From contig NZ_CP006019.1 in assembly GCF_000725425.1 (NCBI RefSeq), forward strand, positions 372,001-436,000: DNA of 64,000 bases, read 5' to 3'. Source of the DNA: Palaeococcus pacificus DY20341. Its GTDB lineage: Archaea > Methanobacteriota_B > Thermococci > Thermococcales > Thermococcaceae. A program made the translations under genes and the position numbers. Position 1 is the first letter of the stretch; every line of letters begins with the position of its first letter. This document shows positions 42,393 through 50,558 of the stretch, piece after piece. The notes below the pieces were generated by a model. The model saw nothing but the letters and a program-made list of their open reading frames with translations. It ran no database searches and had not been told where the DNA came from.

Positions 42393-44897
42393 TCAGAACT
42401 CAAAAAAGCCCTTCCATTTGATCAACCCAAGCAAGAACTTGTAGGGCAGCTTGTCGTGGTGTGGGTACACTCTAATGGCGTAGTGCCAGCACGGGTTTCC
42501 TAAGTTTTTGAGAGCGTTTCCTTCGTATTTGTATTTCCATCTGCCATTTCCGAGCTCTTGAGGGTGTCTGAGCTCTATTATGTAGGGCTTTTCTATCATA
42601 TATCCTTCCGCTTTAACTCCATAGTACATCTCAACTTTAACGTCCTCTGGGCTTAGCCCGTCGAGATTGACCACAACCTCAACGCTTCTTGCATTTTGTG
42701 TGGTAATGCCCTCTATCTTCACTCTGTCCCACGATGAGAAGACTTTTTCCTTCCACTCCGCCAGCTCTCTAGCCCACTTGAACCCATCTTTCTTAAGCCA
42801 AATTCCGTGCTCCATAGCCTTTGTGTAGAATTTTGTCATGTACTCTTTTAGCATTCTGTGGGTGCTAAAGAGAGGTGCTATAGTCTTTATGCTTTCTTTC
42901 ATCATCTCTGTCCATTTTTCCCTGTTTTCGTAGTATGTTGGGATTACTTCCTTTTCTAGGAGCTCGTATAAGCTTTGGGCATCTCTATAGTCGTCCTCTT
43001 CACTCTCAGGTTCTGTTGTTTCGTCTCCTATCACCCATCCGTTCTTTCCATTATATCCCTCGACCCACCAGCCATCGTATGTACTTAAGTTAAGCACACC
43101 GTTGAGTCCGGCTTTCATGCCGCTCGTTCCGCTTGCTTCTAGCGGCCTTCTGGGATTGTTTAACCAAACATCAACTCCAGCTACCATCAATCTTGCGGAG
43201 CCCATGTCATAGTTCTCAAAGACAATTATTTTCCCTTTAAATTCGGGCATTTGTGAAACTTCATAGACTTTCCTAAGGAATTCTTTCCCAGCGTCGTCTC
43301 TTGGATGGGCTTTTCCGGCAAAGACGATGTAGACGGGTTTCTCTGGATTGTTAACTATTTTCTTAAGCCTCTCAAGGTCACTTAATAACAGCGTGGCTCT
43401 TTTGTAAGTTGCAAACCTTCTCGCAAAGCCTATTATCAAGGCGTTTTCATCTATCTCGGGAATTGGTTCATTTATACCTAAGCGCTTATTCCTTCTCATT
43501 ATCTTCCTCTGTATGAGCTTAATGAAATCCTTCTTTGCTTTTAAGTGAGCCTCCCAGAGCTCTTCATCGGGGATAACTTCAACAGCATACCAAATGCCCT
43601 CTAAGTTTATATGATCCCTCCAAACTTTGCCCATGTATCTATCGTAGAGCCTTGCTATGGCATTGTGAACCCAAGTTAACGTGTGCACACCGTTTGTTAT
43701 CCCTTCTATAGGCATTTCATCTAGTGGGATCTCTTTCCATAAGTTCTTCCACATCTTCTTTGAGACCTCTGCATGGAGTTTGCTGACACCATTCACAAAG
43801 TTTGAGGTTCTTATGGCTAAAAGCGTCATGTTAAATTCTTTGTCGTTTTTATCGGTTTTGCCTAGAGACAGGAATTTTTCCTTTGGAAGTCCTTCAAAGA
43901 ACTTCTCAAGCTTTTTCTCCACGAGTTCAATGGGGAATTTATCATGACCTGCAGGAACGGGAGTATGGGTTGTGAAAACACTCGTCCCCCTCACAACCTC
44001 TAAAGCCTCTTCGAAAGTTAGGCCTTCTTCCATGTATCTCCTTATTCTCTCAAAGTTTGCAAAGGCGGGATGGCCTTCATTTAAGTGGATTACTCCAGCC
44101 TCAATTTTTAAAGCCTCCAAAAGTTTCATTCCTCCTATCCCAAGAAGAATCTCTTGGCTGACTCTGTTGTTCATCTCTGGGTTGTAGAGGTAGTCGCAGG
44201 TAATTCTGTCCTCTGGAGGATTCTCCTCGATGTCAGTATCTAGAAGATAGAGTTTTACCCTACCCACGTTTACTTCGAAAACCCTTGCATAAATGATTTT
44301 GTTGTCTATGGGAACCTCAATCAAAAGCAGCTCTCCATTTTCTTTGCGAACTGGCTTCATTGGCATTTCTACGGGGTTGTAAAGGGGGAACACTTCAATT
44401 TGCTTACCATCCTTGTCTATTTCTTGTTTGAAGTATCCATGCTTGTAGAGGAGTCCTATTGCAATGAACGGTAGTCCCAAATCGCTCGCCGTCTTAACAT
44501 GATCTCCCGCGAGAATTCCTAAACCTCCTGAATAAATTGGCAGGCTTTTGCTTATGCCGTACTCCATACAGAGATAGACTATGGGTTTGTCCCACTTTGG
44601 GTAGTTGGTAGAGAACCAAGTGTTTTTCTCGTTCATGTACCTCTCAAATTTGTCCATCACAAATTCGTACAGGTCTATGAACTTTTCATCCTTTGCAAGT
44701 TCATTTAAACGCTCTTCATCAACGTCGAGGAGGAGCTTTACAGGATTTTTATATTCCCTCCAGTGCTCGGAATCTATATGTCCCCACAGTGAAGTTGCTC
44801 TCCTAGACCAGCTCCACCAATAGTTATAAGCCAACTCTAGTAGACCCTTAATATTTTCAGGGAGCTTTGATTCAATCTTGCTCTTTATCTCTTCCAT
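42393..44897 (-). CDS. malP: Alpha-glucan (maltodextrin) phosphorylase
   Basis: An 834-residue GT35-type phosphorylase that releases glucose-1-phosphate from glycogen, starch or maltodextrins. The pyridoxal-phosphate region is visible as EASGTSGMKAGLNGVLNLS, and upstream catalytic segments include YSGGLGILAGDHVKTASDLG, HLNEGHPAFANFERIRR and FARRFATYKRATLLL. The length and an extended C-terminal region match the archaeal/Thermotoga-type enzymes. ATG 44897 follows GAGGTGATT. It stands alone, and its promoter has a degenerate copy of the Thermococcales glycolytic motif. Confidence 0.93.
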   Translation of the reverse strand: MEEIKSKIESKLPENIKGLLELAYNYWWSWSRRATSLWGHIDSEHWREYKNPVKLLLDVDEERLNELAKDEKFIDLYEFVMDKFERYMNEKNTWFSTNYPKWDKPIVYLCMEYGISKSLPIYSGGLGILAGDHVKTASDLGLPFIAIGLLYKHGYFKQEIDKDGKQIEVFPLYNPVEMPMKPVRKENGELLLIEVPIDNKIIYARVFEVNVGRVKLYLLDTDIEENPPEDRITCDYLYNPEMNNRVSQEILLGIGGMKLLEALKIEAGVIHLNEGHPAFANFERIRRYMEEGLTFEEALEVVRGTSVFTTHTPVPAGHDKFPIELVEKKLEKFFEGLPKEKFLSLGKTDKNDKEFNMTLLAIRTSNFVNGVSKLHAEVSKKMWKNLWKEIPLDEMPIEGITNGVHTLTWVHNAIARLYDRYMGKVWRDHINLEGIWYAVEVIPDEELWEAHLKAKKDFIKLIQRKIMRRNKRLGINEPIPEIDENALIIGFARRFATYKRATLLLSDLERLKKIVNNPEKPVYIVFAGKAHPRDDAGKEFLRKVYEVSQMPEFKGKIIVFENYDMGSARLMVAGVDVWLNNPRRPLEASGTSGMKAGLNGVLNLSTYDGWWVEGYNGKNGWVIGDETTEPESEEDDYRDAQSLYELLEKEVIPTYYENREKWTEMMKESIKTIAPLFSTHRMLKEYMTKFYTKAMEHGIWLKKDGFKWARELAEWKEKVFSSWDRVKIEGITTQNARSVEVVVNLDGLSPEDVKVEMYYGVKAEGYMIEKPYIIELRHPQELGNGRWKYKYEGNALKNLGNPCWHYAIRVYPHHDKLPYKFLLGLIKWKGFFEF

Positions 44898-44921
44898 ACG
44901 AATCACCTCTACATGCTATAT

Positions 44922-44938
44922 ACTCATTGGCAGTGATA
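44922..44938 (-). promoter_or_regulatory. Degenerate Thermococcales glycolytic motif (TGM) at malP
   Basis: The Tgr regulator's motif is TATCACn5GTGATA. Read on the malP strand this site is TATCAC-TGCCA-ATGAGT: one half perfect and the other matching at three of six positions. It lies just downstream of the likely TATA element (CCTTTTAATG, about 44939-44948), the position at which Tgr represses glycolytic and sugar-degrading genes. Moderate support only, because half the palindrome is imperfect. Confidence 0.4.
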
Positions 44939-45118
44939 CATTAAAAGGGTTTTGGAAATGACGTGGAGAGGACTTCCTTAGTTTTTTCGTGTCTTTACAA
45001 ACTTAAAGGCACAAAAAGGAATTTAGGGATGGCAGAAATTCTTTAAGCTTTCGCTTCATGATTATTTAATGGCTAAAGATTTTAAGTTTCAATGGAGGAA
45101 CTTTCTATGGTGGGAGCC

Positions 45119-45877
45119 ATGTTCGCCGAGATTTTAACCATTGGAGATGAGCTTTTAAGCGGTCACACAATTGATAGTAACTCAGCTTTCATAGCTCAAA
45201 AGCTTACGGAGAGAGGGTATTGGGTTAAGCGAAAAACTACCGTGGGTGATGATGTAAAGGAGATAGTGGCCGCTGTGAGTGAGATACTCCAAAGAAGGCC
45301 AGAGTTGCTAGTTATCTCTGGGGGATTGGGTCCTACGCATGACGATGTAACCGCTTTGGCCGTTGCTGAGGCTCTAAAGAAGGAACTCCTTTTAAATGAA
45401 GAAGCATTGAGAAGAATTGAATCGTTTTATAAGAGCCTTTATGAAAGGGGATTAATTGATGATCCCGACTTAAATGATGCGCGCAGAAAGATGGCCTACA
45501 TTCCGGAAGGGGCAGAGCTTTTGAGAAATGAGGTAGGCGCTGCTCCAGGCTTCTACATCCAAAAAGGCCCTACTAAAATCTTTGTGCTCCCAGGGATGCC
45601 GAAGGAAATGAAGGCGATGCTTGAGAATGAAGTGCTCCCCAGGATAGCAGGAAAAAGATTCATCCAAAAGAAACTCTTGGCAGAGATTACGGACGAATCA
45701 AAGCTCGCCCCAATATTAAGCGAGGCCATAGAAAAGTTTGGAGTTAGGATACACTCCTCTCCTAAGGGCTTTGGGCGATACATCGGGATAATAATCTTTG
45801 GTGAGAATGAAGAGATTATAGAAAATGCTAAAAGGTTCATGGAGGAAAAGGGCATAGTATTTGAGCAGGGATGGTGA
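45119..45877 (+). CDS. CinA-like / molybdopterin-binding-domain protein
   Basis: A 252-residue protein of the MoCF-biosynthesis fold related to the N-terminal half of bacterial CinA, annotated in archaea as NMN-deamidase-related. Motifs: FAEILTIGDELLSGHTIDSNSAFIAQKL at the N-terminus, ISGGLGPTHDDVTALAVAEAL, and GAAPGFYIQKGPTKIFVLPGMPKEM. The C-terminal deamidase domain of CinA is absent, so only the pyrophosphatase-like part is present. ATG 45119 follows GGTGGGAG and gives the family's usual N-terminus; ATGs at 45092 and 45107 are in frame. The next gene starts 4 bases after the stop. Confidence 0.85.
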   Translation: MFAEILTIGDELLSGHTIDSNSAFIAQKLTERGYWVKRKTTVGDDVKEIVAAVSEILQRRPELLVISGGLGPTHDDVTALAVAEALKKELLLNEEALRRIESFYKSLYERGLIDDPDLNDARRKMAYIPEGAELLRNEVGAAPGFYIQKGPTKIFVLPGMPKEMKAMLENEVLPRIAGKRFIQKKLLAEITDESKLAPILSEAIEKFGVRIHSSPKGFGRYIGIIIFGENEEIIENAKRFMEEKGIVFEQGW

Positions 45878-45881
45878 TTAA

Positions 45882-46709
45882 ATGCTTCCATCTGAGGTTC
45901 AAGCTATACTTGAAGAGATGCGAGAGGAAAGGGTTAGAGGTGCTTCATATCTGGCTAAAAAAGGTGCGGAGGCATACATAACGCTGGCCGGGCTTTTAAG
46001 TGGCGACGAACTTTTAGAGGCTCTTAATGAGCTTAGCAGAGAGATAAAAGGAGTTAATCCGGCGATGGCTTCACTTTACAACCTAACGCGCTTTATTCCC
46101 CATTCTCCCAACTCGTTGATTGTTAAGACCAAGGCTGAGGAGTTTATAAAGCTGAGCGATGAAGCTAAGAGAGAGATTGGCAACATCGGGAGCGAGCTTA
46201 TAGATGAAGGAGATGTGATAATCACACACTCATTTTCTTCGACGGTTTTGGAGATTTTTAAGGTTGCAATCAAAAAAGGCAAGCGCTTTAAAGTTATCCT
46301 AACGGAGAGCGCTCCTGACTATGAGGGCTTAGCTTTAGCTAAGGAGCTTGAAGCTATTGGAGTTCCATTTGAAGTAATCACCGATGCCCAGCTTGGCTTG
46401 TTTGCGAAAAATGCCACATTCGCTCTAGTAGGTGCAGACAATATTACTCAAGATGGGAGCGTTATTAATAAGGCGGGCACATATCTTTTAGCTTTAGCCT
46501 GCCACGACAACGGTGTTCCCTTTTATGCGGCAGCGGAGAGCTTTAAAATCCATCCAGAGTTAGAAGCTGGAGAAGTTGAAATAGTCGAGAGAAAGTTTAA
46601 AAGAAACCACTTCTTGATAAGAAATTACCTCTTTGATGTGACTCCTTGGCGTTATGTAAGAGGTATAATAACAGAGCTGGGGATTTTGGTGCCGCCCAAA
46701 GAGCTGTAG
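45882..46709 (+). CDS. eIF2B-alpha/beta/delta-like protein
   Basis: A 275-residue member of the eIF2B/ribose-1,5-bisphosphate isomerase/MtnA superfamily. An N-terminal helical domain is followed by a Rossmann-like core with GDVIITHSFSSTVLEIFKVA, VILTESAPDYEGLALAKELEAIG, LVGADNITQDGSVINKAGTYLLALA and FYAAAESFK. The ADNI...GSVINKAGT run is the diagnostic superfamily motif. At 275 residues it is shorter than archaeal ribose-1,5-bisphosphate isomerase (about 320) and fits the group annotated as archaeal eIF2B-like. Whether it acts in translation or in metabolism cannot be decided. The ATG follows GGTGATT. Confidence 0.8.
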   Translation: MLPSEVQAILEEMREERVRGASYLAKKGAEAYITLAGLLSGDELLEALNELSREIKGVNPAMASLYNLTRFIPHSPNSLIVKTKAEEFIKLSDEAKREIGNIGSELIDEGDVIITHSFSSTVLEIFKVAIKKGKRFKVILTESAPDYEGLALAKELEAIGVPFEVITDAQLGLFAKNATFALVGADNITQDGSVINKAGTYLLALACHDNGVPFYAAAESFKIHPELEAGEVEIVERKFKRNHFLIRNYLFDVTPWRYVRGIITELGILVPPKEL

Positions 46710-46719
46710 ATATTCCTCA

Positions 46720-47052
46720 TTAACTTTTTCTCTTCCTGATCTTTCGGTTAAATCTTGGCAGTTCACCATGCTTTTTACTATATCCATCTAAAAGAGCTTT
46801 TTGCCTTTTTTCCGCTTCATCTATGTTCTCTGTTACTTCATACCGAAAATACGATGCTCCCATTATTGGATCAGAGCCAGATGGTAGATGCGTTAAAAGT
46901 TCATCCCTAAGATTCCCTACTCCTACATATAAAATCTCTCCATTTCCACTTATAAGCTCGTAGACCCCATAAAGATTCACAGCCTCTCTAAATATGTCTT
47001 CTTTAGTAAATTTAAACCAACCTTTCGCAATTGTCGTTTTTAACCCCTCCAA
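46720..47052 (-). CDS. Single-domain GIY-YIG nuclease-like protein
   Basis: About 110 residues forming one GIY-YIG domain: GVYELIS...ILYVGVG supplies the name motif, NLRDELLTHL the catalytic arginine, DEAEKRQKALLDGY the conserved glutamate and PRFNRK the final asparagine. All key positions therefore seem present. The domain is used by repair and homing nucleases and by tRNA/RNA enzymes. The start is uncertain: TTG 47052 is the only start codon upstream of the domain, and the best ribosome site (GGAGGGG) lies just inside the frame. It converges with the eIF2B-like gene. Confidence 0.65.
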   Translation of the reverse strand: MEGLKTTIAKGWFKFTKEDIFREAVNLYGVYELISGNGEILYVGVGNLRDELLTHLPSGSDPIMGASYFRYEVTENIDEAEKRQKALLDGYSKKHGELPRFNRKIRKRKS

Positions 47053-47056
47053 ACTT

Positions 47057-47068
47057 GTATGATCATAC
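47057..47068. promoter_or_regulatory. 12-bp palindrome GTATGATCATAC upstream of the GIY-YIG gene
   Basis: A perfect palindrome placed between a TATA-like element (ATTATATAG on the minus strand, about 47080-47090) and the GIY-YIG frame. It is made of the two half-sites GTATGA and TCATAC, which are also the half-sites of the bacterial NikR operator, although there they are 16 bases apart. A nikR gene lies 1.7 kb away. It probably marks an operator; which protein binds is open. Confidence 0.35.
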
Positions 47069-47319
47069 TTTCTTTTGATTCTATATAATACTATCCTTAA
47101 GATTTGTTAGGAACGTTAAAAATGAAACCCAATCATAGAGATTTTAAACGGGATGTATGAACGAAACATGTAAAAATCTTCATAAGTTCAGCGTTTAGCT
47201 AAGTGGCTTGGGAAGGCTTTGGCACATTAGTCTGCTTTTTTCTTTTATTTTAATATGTGCATTTTTGACCAGCATTCTGTTGTAGAGTGAGCACTTAATA
47301 TGATATCGAGGTGAGTGAG

Positions 47320-47430
47320 ATGTTTGATGTTAAGAGCTTGAAGTTTTGGAAGAAAGTGAGCAAAGATGAGAGTGAAGTTGTGAGAGCCTACGCTCAAAAA
47401 GACGCTCTGCAGTTTAGGCGGATGATGTGA
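47320..47430 (+). CDS. Possible 36-residue ORF, unknown
   Basis: The frame starts MFDVKSLKFWKKVSKDES and ends QFRRMM before TGA. The ATG has a good ribosome site, GAGGTGAGTGAG, and a TTATTTTAATATG stretch near 47250 could be a promoter. It converges with the DUF835 gene 30 bases further on. It may be a genuine small basic protein or the leftover N-terminus of a longer gene. No family is recognised. Confidence 0.35.
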   Translation: MFDVKSLKFWKKVSKDESEVVRAYAQKDALQFRRMM

Positions 47431-47460
47431 GTTGACCCTTTCATTTTTAACCTAAAAACC

Positions 47461-48528
47461 TCACCCGAGGATTCTCTTTAGTATTGCCATCTCTTTTTTC
47501 TTCCAGCTTTTCTCATCGAGTGCAATAACCACGACCCCATCGTTTATAAGAGCGAAGTCCCTCAGGGTAGAAAGGAACCTCACTATTGTCTCAAAATTGT
47601 TGTACACCACAAGGTATTCGAGACAGTCAATCACCACAACGCCCCTGATACCTTTTTCCCGGCCCTCTCTCAGGTACTTGTTGGCCAGCTCAAGCATGTA
47701 CGGGAGGTTTGTGGGGGAGATCGTGTCCTTTCCCTGTGTGTTCGTGATGAAGTACTTCCTCCAGGCCTCCGGCACATTCAGGTTTCTCACAAAAGCCAGC
47801 ACAGGGAAGTCCTTCAGCTCCTCCTTAATCTCATTGTACTCCTCAGAGCTGACAAACCTCGTACCCGGTTTGAGCTGGACTTTCACCCTGACCTTTCCTT
47901 TGAAGAAGAGGAACTCTCTCGAAATCGCAAGCTTTAACATGAAATATGCTGAAAGTACTGGGGCAGTGACTTCAAGAATTTCTATCATGTTGTTAATGGG
48001 TTCTGCGATTAAAGCGATTGGTCTCATCACCATATAGAATAACCCGTACGCTATCAGCGACAGACCTAAAAAGAGAGCATTTTTTCCTAAGTTATTTTTT
48101 AAGTCAATGAAGATAACACCACTCCCCATAACGTAAAATCCAGCTAGACCTATCGTTATCATCTCAACAAAATGCCAGTCTACAGGTATTCCGAGTACCC
48201 TTAGAGAGATGGTATAAACAGGGAATGCTATCAAGGCAAGGGGAACATAGATAGGTGGTATGTTCTCTTGCAGGTCATGTTTAGTGATATAAGTTACCAT
48301 ACCGTAGTAAATCAACATTGCAAAGGCAGTATAGCCTAAGATTACGGCATCTCCAATCCCGAGAATCTCAAATATGTTCTCAAATGCACTGAAGAACCAC
48401 GCAATTCCCCAGTAGAACAGCGCCTTTATTCTGTATTTAAGGTAGTAAGTGATCAATACGCCTCCAATTACCAAACTAAATGGAATTGAGAGAAGGTGCT
48501 CAAAATTACCATATACCAAGTTCCACAT
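47461..48528 (-). CDS. Membrane protein with C-terminal DUF835 domain
   Basis: A 355-residue protein with about seven N-terminal membrane helices (residues 5-200) and a cytosolic C-terminal domain from about 215. There FPVLAFVRNLNVPEAWR, GVVVIDCLEYLVVYNNFETIVRFLSTLRDFALINDGVVVIALDE matches DUF835, a RecA/ATPase-like fold family without clear Walker motifs that is abundant in Thermococcales. ATG 48528 follows GGAGGGG. A paralogue with the same layout ends the window (63186 onward). Function unknown; a sensing role has been suggested for such membrane-DUF835 proteins. Confidence 0.75.
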   Translation of the reverse strand: MWNLVYGNFEHLLSIPFSLVIGGVLITYYLKYRIKALFYWGIAWFFSAFENIFEILGIGDAVILGYTAFAMLIYYGMVTYITKHDLQENIPPIYVPLALIAFPVYTISLRVLGIPVDWHFVEMITIGLAGFYVMGSGVIFIDLKNNLGKNALFLGLSLIAYGLFYMVMRPIALIAEPINNMIEILEVTAPVLSAYFMLKLAISREFLFFKGKVRVKVQLKPGTRFVSSEEYNEIKEELKDFPVLAFVRNLNVPEAWRKYFITNTQGKDTISPTNLPYMLELANKYLREGREKGIRGVVVIDCLEYLVVYNNFETIVRFLSTLRDFALINDGVVVIALDEKSWKKKEMAILKRILG

Positions 48529-48616
48529 TATATGCCCCTCCACGGCAATTCAAACACACGGAAAAGAGGTTCAAAAGCACCGCCCCTTCTCTGCATCTCT
48601 GTGGCATTGAATGTGT

Positions 48617-48693
48617 TGGAGCCGGGACCGGGATTTGAACCCGGGACCTGCGGATTACGAGTCCGCCGCCCTACCGAGCTAGGCTACCCCGGC
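48617..48693 (-). tRNA. tRNA-Thr (CGU)
   Basis: On the minus strand: acceptor GCCGGGG/TCCCGGC (last pair G-U), D-arm GCCTAGCTCGGTAGGGC, anticodon stem GCGGA/TCCGC with loop CTCGTAA (anticodon CGT, reading ACG), variable AGGTC, T-stem CCGGG/CCCGG with TTCAAAT loop, discriminator T and encoded CCA. There is no intron. A TTATAAACT element at about 48720-48728 is the probable promoter. Confidence 0.95.
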
Positions 48694-48737
48694 ACCCAAA
48701 AGATTAGGATGGTAGAGAGTTTATAACTTTTTCGAAA

Positions 48738-49154
48738 TTAGACGAGCTCTCTCCCAGTAGTGCTCATAACGAGCTTTCCGTGTTTAACTCCTTTTAGGCT
48801 AATGAGCCTTTCAGCTATAGTTTTCACATCGCTGGCGCGCCCTTTAACAATTATTACTTCAAGACAGTTGTGCTCATCCATATGCACGTGGACGCTCGAG
48901 ACTATATTATTAACGTAGTCATGCTGCATTTCAAGGAGCTCTTCAACGACATCAGCTTCATCATGGTTGTAGACTATTGTTATCGTCCCGGCCACCTCTT
49001 CGTTCCCGACTTCCCACTCGTGCCTCACTATAAAATCTCTAATTAAGTCTCTAATGGCCTCGCTTCTATTGGCATAGCCCTTTTCCTCTATTATATCATC
49101 GAACTTTTTTAGCAAATCTTCAGGAATTGAAACACCAAAGCGCACAATCTTCAT
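48738..49154 (-). CDS. nikR: Nickel-responsive regulator NikR
   Basis: A 138-residue nickel sensor. Residues 1-45 form a ribbon-helix-helix DNA-binding domain ([38 protein letters not shown]). The ACT-like C-terminal domain carries the nickel ligands His78 (MQHDY), His89 and His91 (VHVHM) and Cys97 (HNCLE). It would repress nickel uptake or nickel-enzyme genes when nickel is sufficient. ATG 49154 follows GGTGGGAG; the longer frame from 49178 runs into the promoter. No nickel transporter is adjacent. Confidence 0.95.
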   Translation of the reverse strand: MKIVRFGVSIPEDLLKKFDDIIEEKGYANRSEAIRDLIRDFIVRHEWEVGNEEVAGTITIVYNHDEADVVEELLEMQHDYVNNIVSSVHVHMDEHNCLEVIIVKGRASDVKTIAERLISLKGVKHGKLVMSTTGRELV

Positions 49155-49227
49155 GCTCCCACCAATGGATATTAGCACTTCTTCTTTAAAAAATTAAGCG
49201 TTATAAAAAAAAGGGAAATGGGAAAAC

Positions 49228-50553
49228 TCATTTTCCGGCAATCCTTACGTTCTCAAAGGCTATGGATGGAGATACCACAGTACCCATGAATGGAATTACC
49301 TTCTGCTCTTTGCTTATGTCATATACTTGGTTTAAGAGGTCGTAGATGTTGCCGCTCATCATGAAGACTGTTGAGCCTTTAACTTCACCGTTCTCTATTA
49401 TAAACGCTGGATTCGCAACGACGGCAAAGTTTCCGTTGTCTGGATTGCTTGAGTGGGCCCCTTGGAAGCTATTAATGAGGTAGCCGTGCTCTATCTCGCG
49501 TATCATGTCCTCCAAGCTCTTCTTACCGTTCTCGATAACCGTGTTGTGCATGCCTATGCTTATTCCCCCTGTGGCTAAGCTCCTAACGCCATTGCCCGTG
49601 CTTTCAGTTCCGTAAATCTTGGCCCAGTAGTTATCCCATATGAACCCTTTGAACTTTCCATTCTCAATTAGCGCATTTTTCCTCGTTGGAACGCCTTCAT
49701 CATCAGCTATAACAGGGTTTAAGCTGAGCTCATGGAATGGATCGTCGTAAATTGTTAAAAGTTCACTCGCCACGCTTTCACCGATTTTGTTGGCTAGGGG
49801 CGTTGTCTCTTTGATTAGGCGTTCACCCTTAAATGCCGGAAAGAGTGCAAAGCTCAGGAGCATTGAGATTGCCCACGGCTCAACAATCACCTTAGCTTCC
49901 TCTGTTCTGCTCTTCTCAACTTTATAGGCCCATTTTACTTTCTGCGCAGCATTTTCTACAACTTTTTCTACATCTAAGTTCAAGCTAAGCTTTGCATCGA
50001 GGTCAAAAATTCCTGGGGTGACGTTCCCTTCCTTCATCCCAACGAGCTCAAAGTAGATGTAAGCACCGCCCCCTTTCTGAACGACGTTGATTCCCTGGGA
50101 GTTTAGGATTTGGCTCTCCCTCCACTCAACTCCCCCGCCACCACCTGCAACGATTATGTTCTTGTCCTCTTCTAAAGCCAGCTTAATGCCTTTTTTAGCA
50201 AGCTCGACAAAGTACTCGGGGGAAACTTCCTTTAGCGCAGTGTCAATCTTTTTTGGCTTGGCATATTTTCCGGGCCCCGGGAGGGAGTCCCACTGCTCAT
50301 CTCTGCTGTTGAGCTTTGCCATTTTGTATGCCTGCTCTATAGCTTTCTTTATCTCTTCCTTGTTTTCACTGTCAATTATTGCCAAACCCAAGCGCTTATC
50401 TTTAATACCCCTAATAACAGCAACTGTCCTCTGCCTAACGCTCGAGAGAGAAAGCTCGTTAAGCTCGATGTTTACGCTTACGTCTCTCTTTCTATAAATG
50501 GCAATCTCAAGCTCGTCAAAAAACTTTTCACCGTATCTAACAAGCTCCTCCAT
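49228..50553 (-). CDS. tldE: TldE/PmbA-type partner of the TldD metalloprotease
   Basis: A 441-residue TldD/PmbA-family protein lacking the HExxxH metal site: the corresponding region reads EPWAISMLLSFALFPAFKG. TldE subunits form heterodimers with the catalytic TldD subunit, which opens a cavity for peptide substrates. ATG 50553 follows GGGTGATTG and overlaps the tldD stop region, so the pair is an operon in the order tldD-tldE. In bacteria the pair processes modified peptides such as microcins; the archaeal substrate is unknown. Confidence 0.88.
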   Translation of the reverse strand: MEELVRYGEKFFDELEIAIYRKRDVSVNIELNELSLSSVRQRTVAVIRGIKDKRLGLAIIDSENKEEIKKAIEQAYKMAKLNSRDEQWDSLPGPGKYAKPKKIDTALKEVSPEYFVELAKKGIKLALEEDKNIIVAGGGGGVEWRESQILNSQGINVVQKGGGAYIYFELVGMKEGNVTPGIFDLDAKLSLNLDVEKVVENAAQKVKWAYKVEKSRTEEAKVIVEPWAISMLLSFALFPAFKGERLIKETTPLANKIGESVASELLTIYDDPFHELSLNPVIADDEGVPTRKNALIENGKFKGFIWDNYWAKIYGTESTGNGVRSLATGGISIGMHNTVIENGKKSLEDMIREIEHGYLINSFQGAHSSNPDNGNFAVVANPAFIIENGEVKGSTVFMMSGNIYDLLNQVYDISKEQKVIPFMGTVVSPSIAFENVRIAGK

Positions 50554-50558
50554 TTCAA

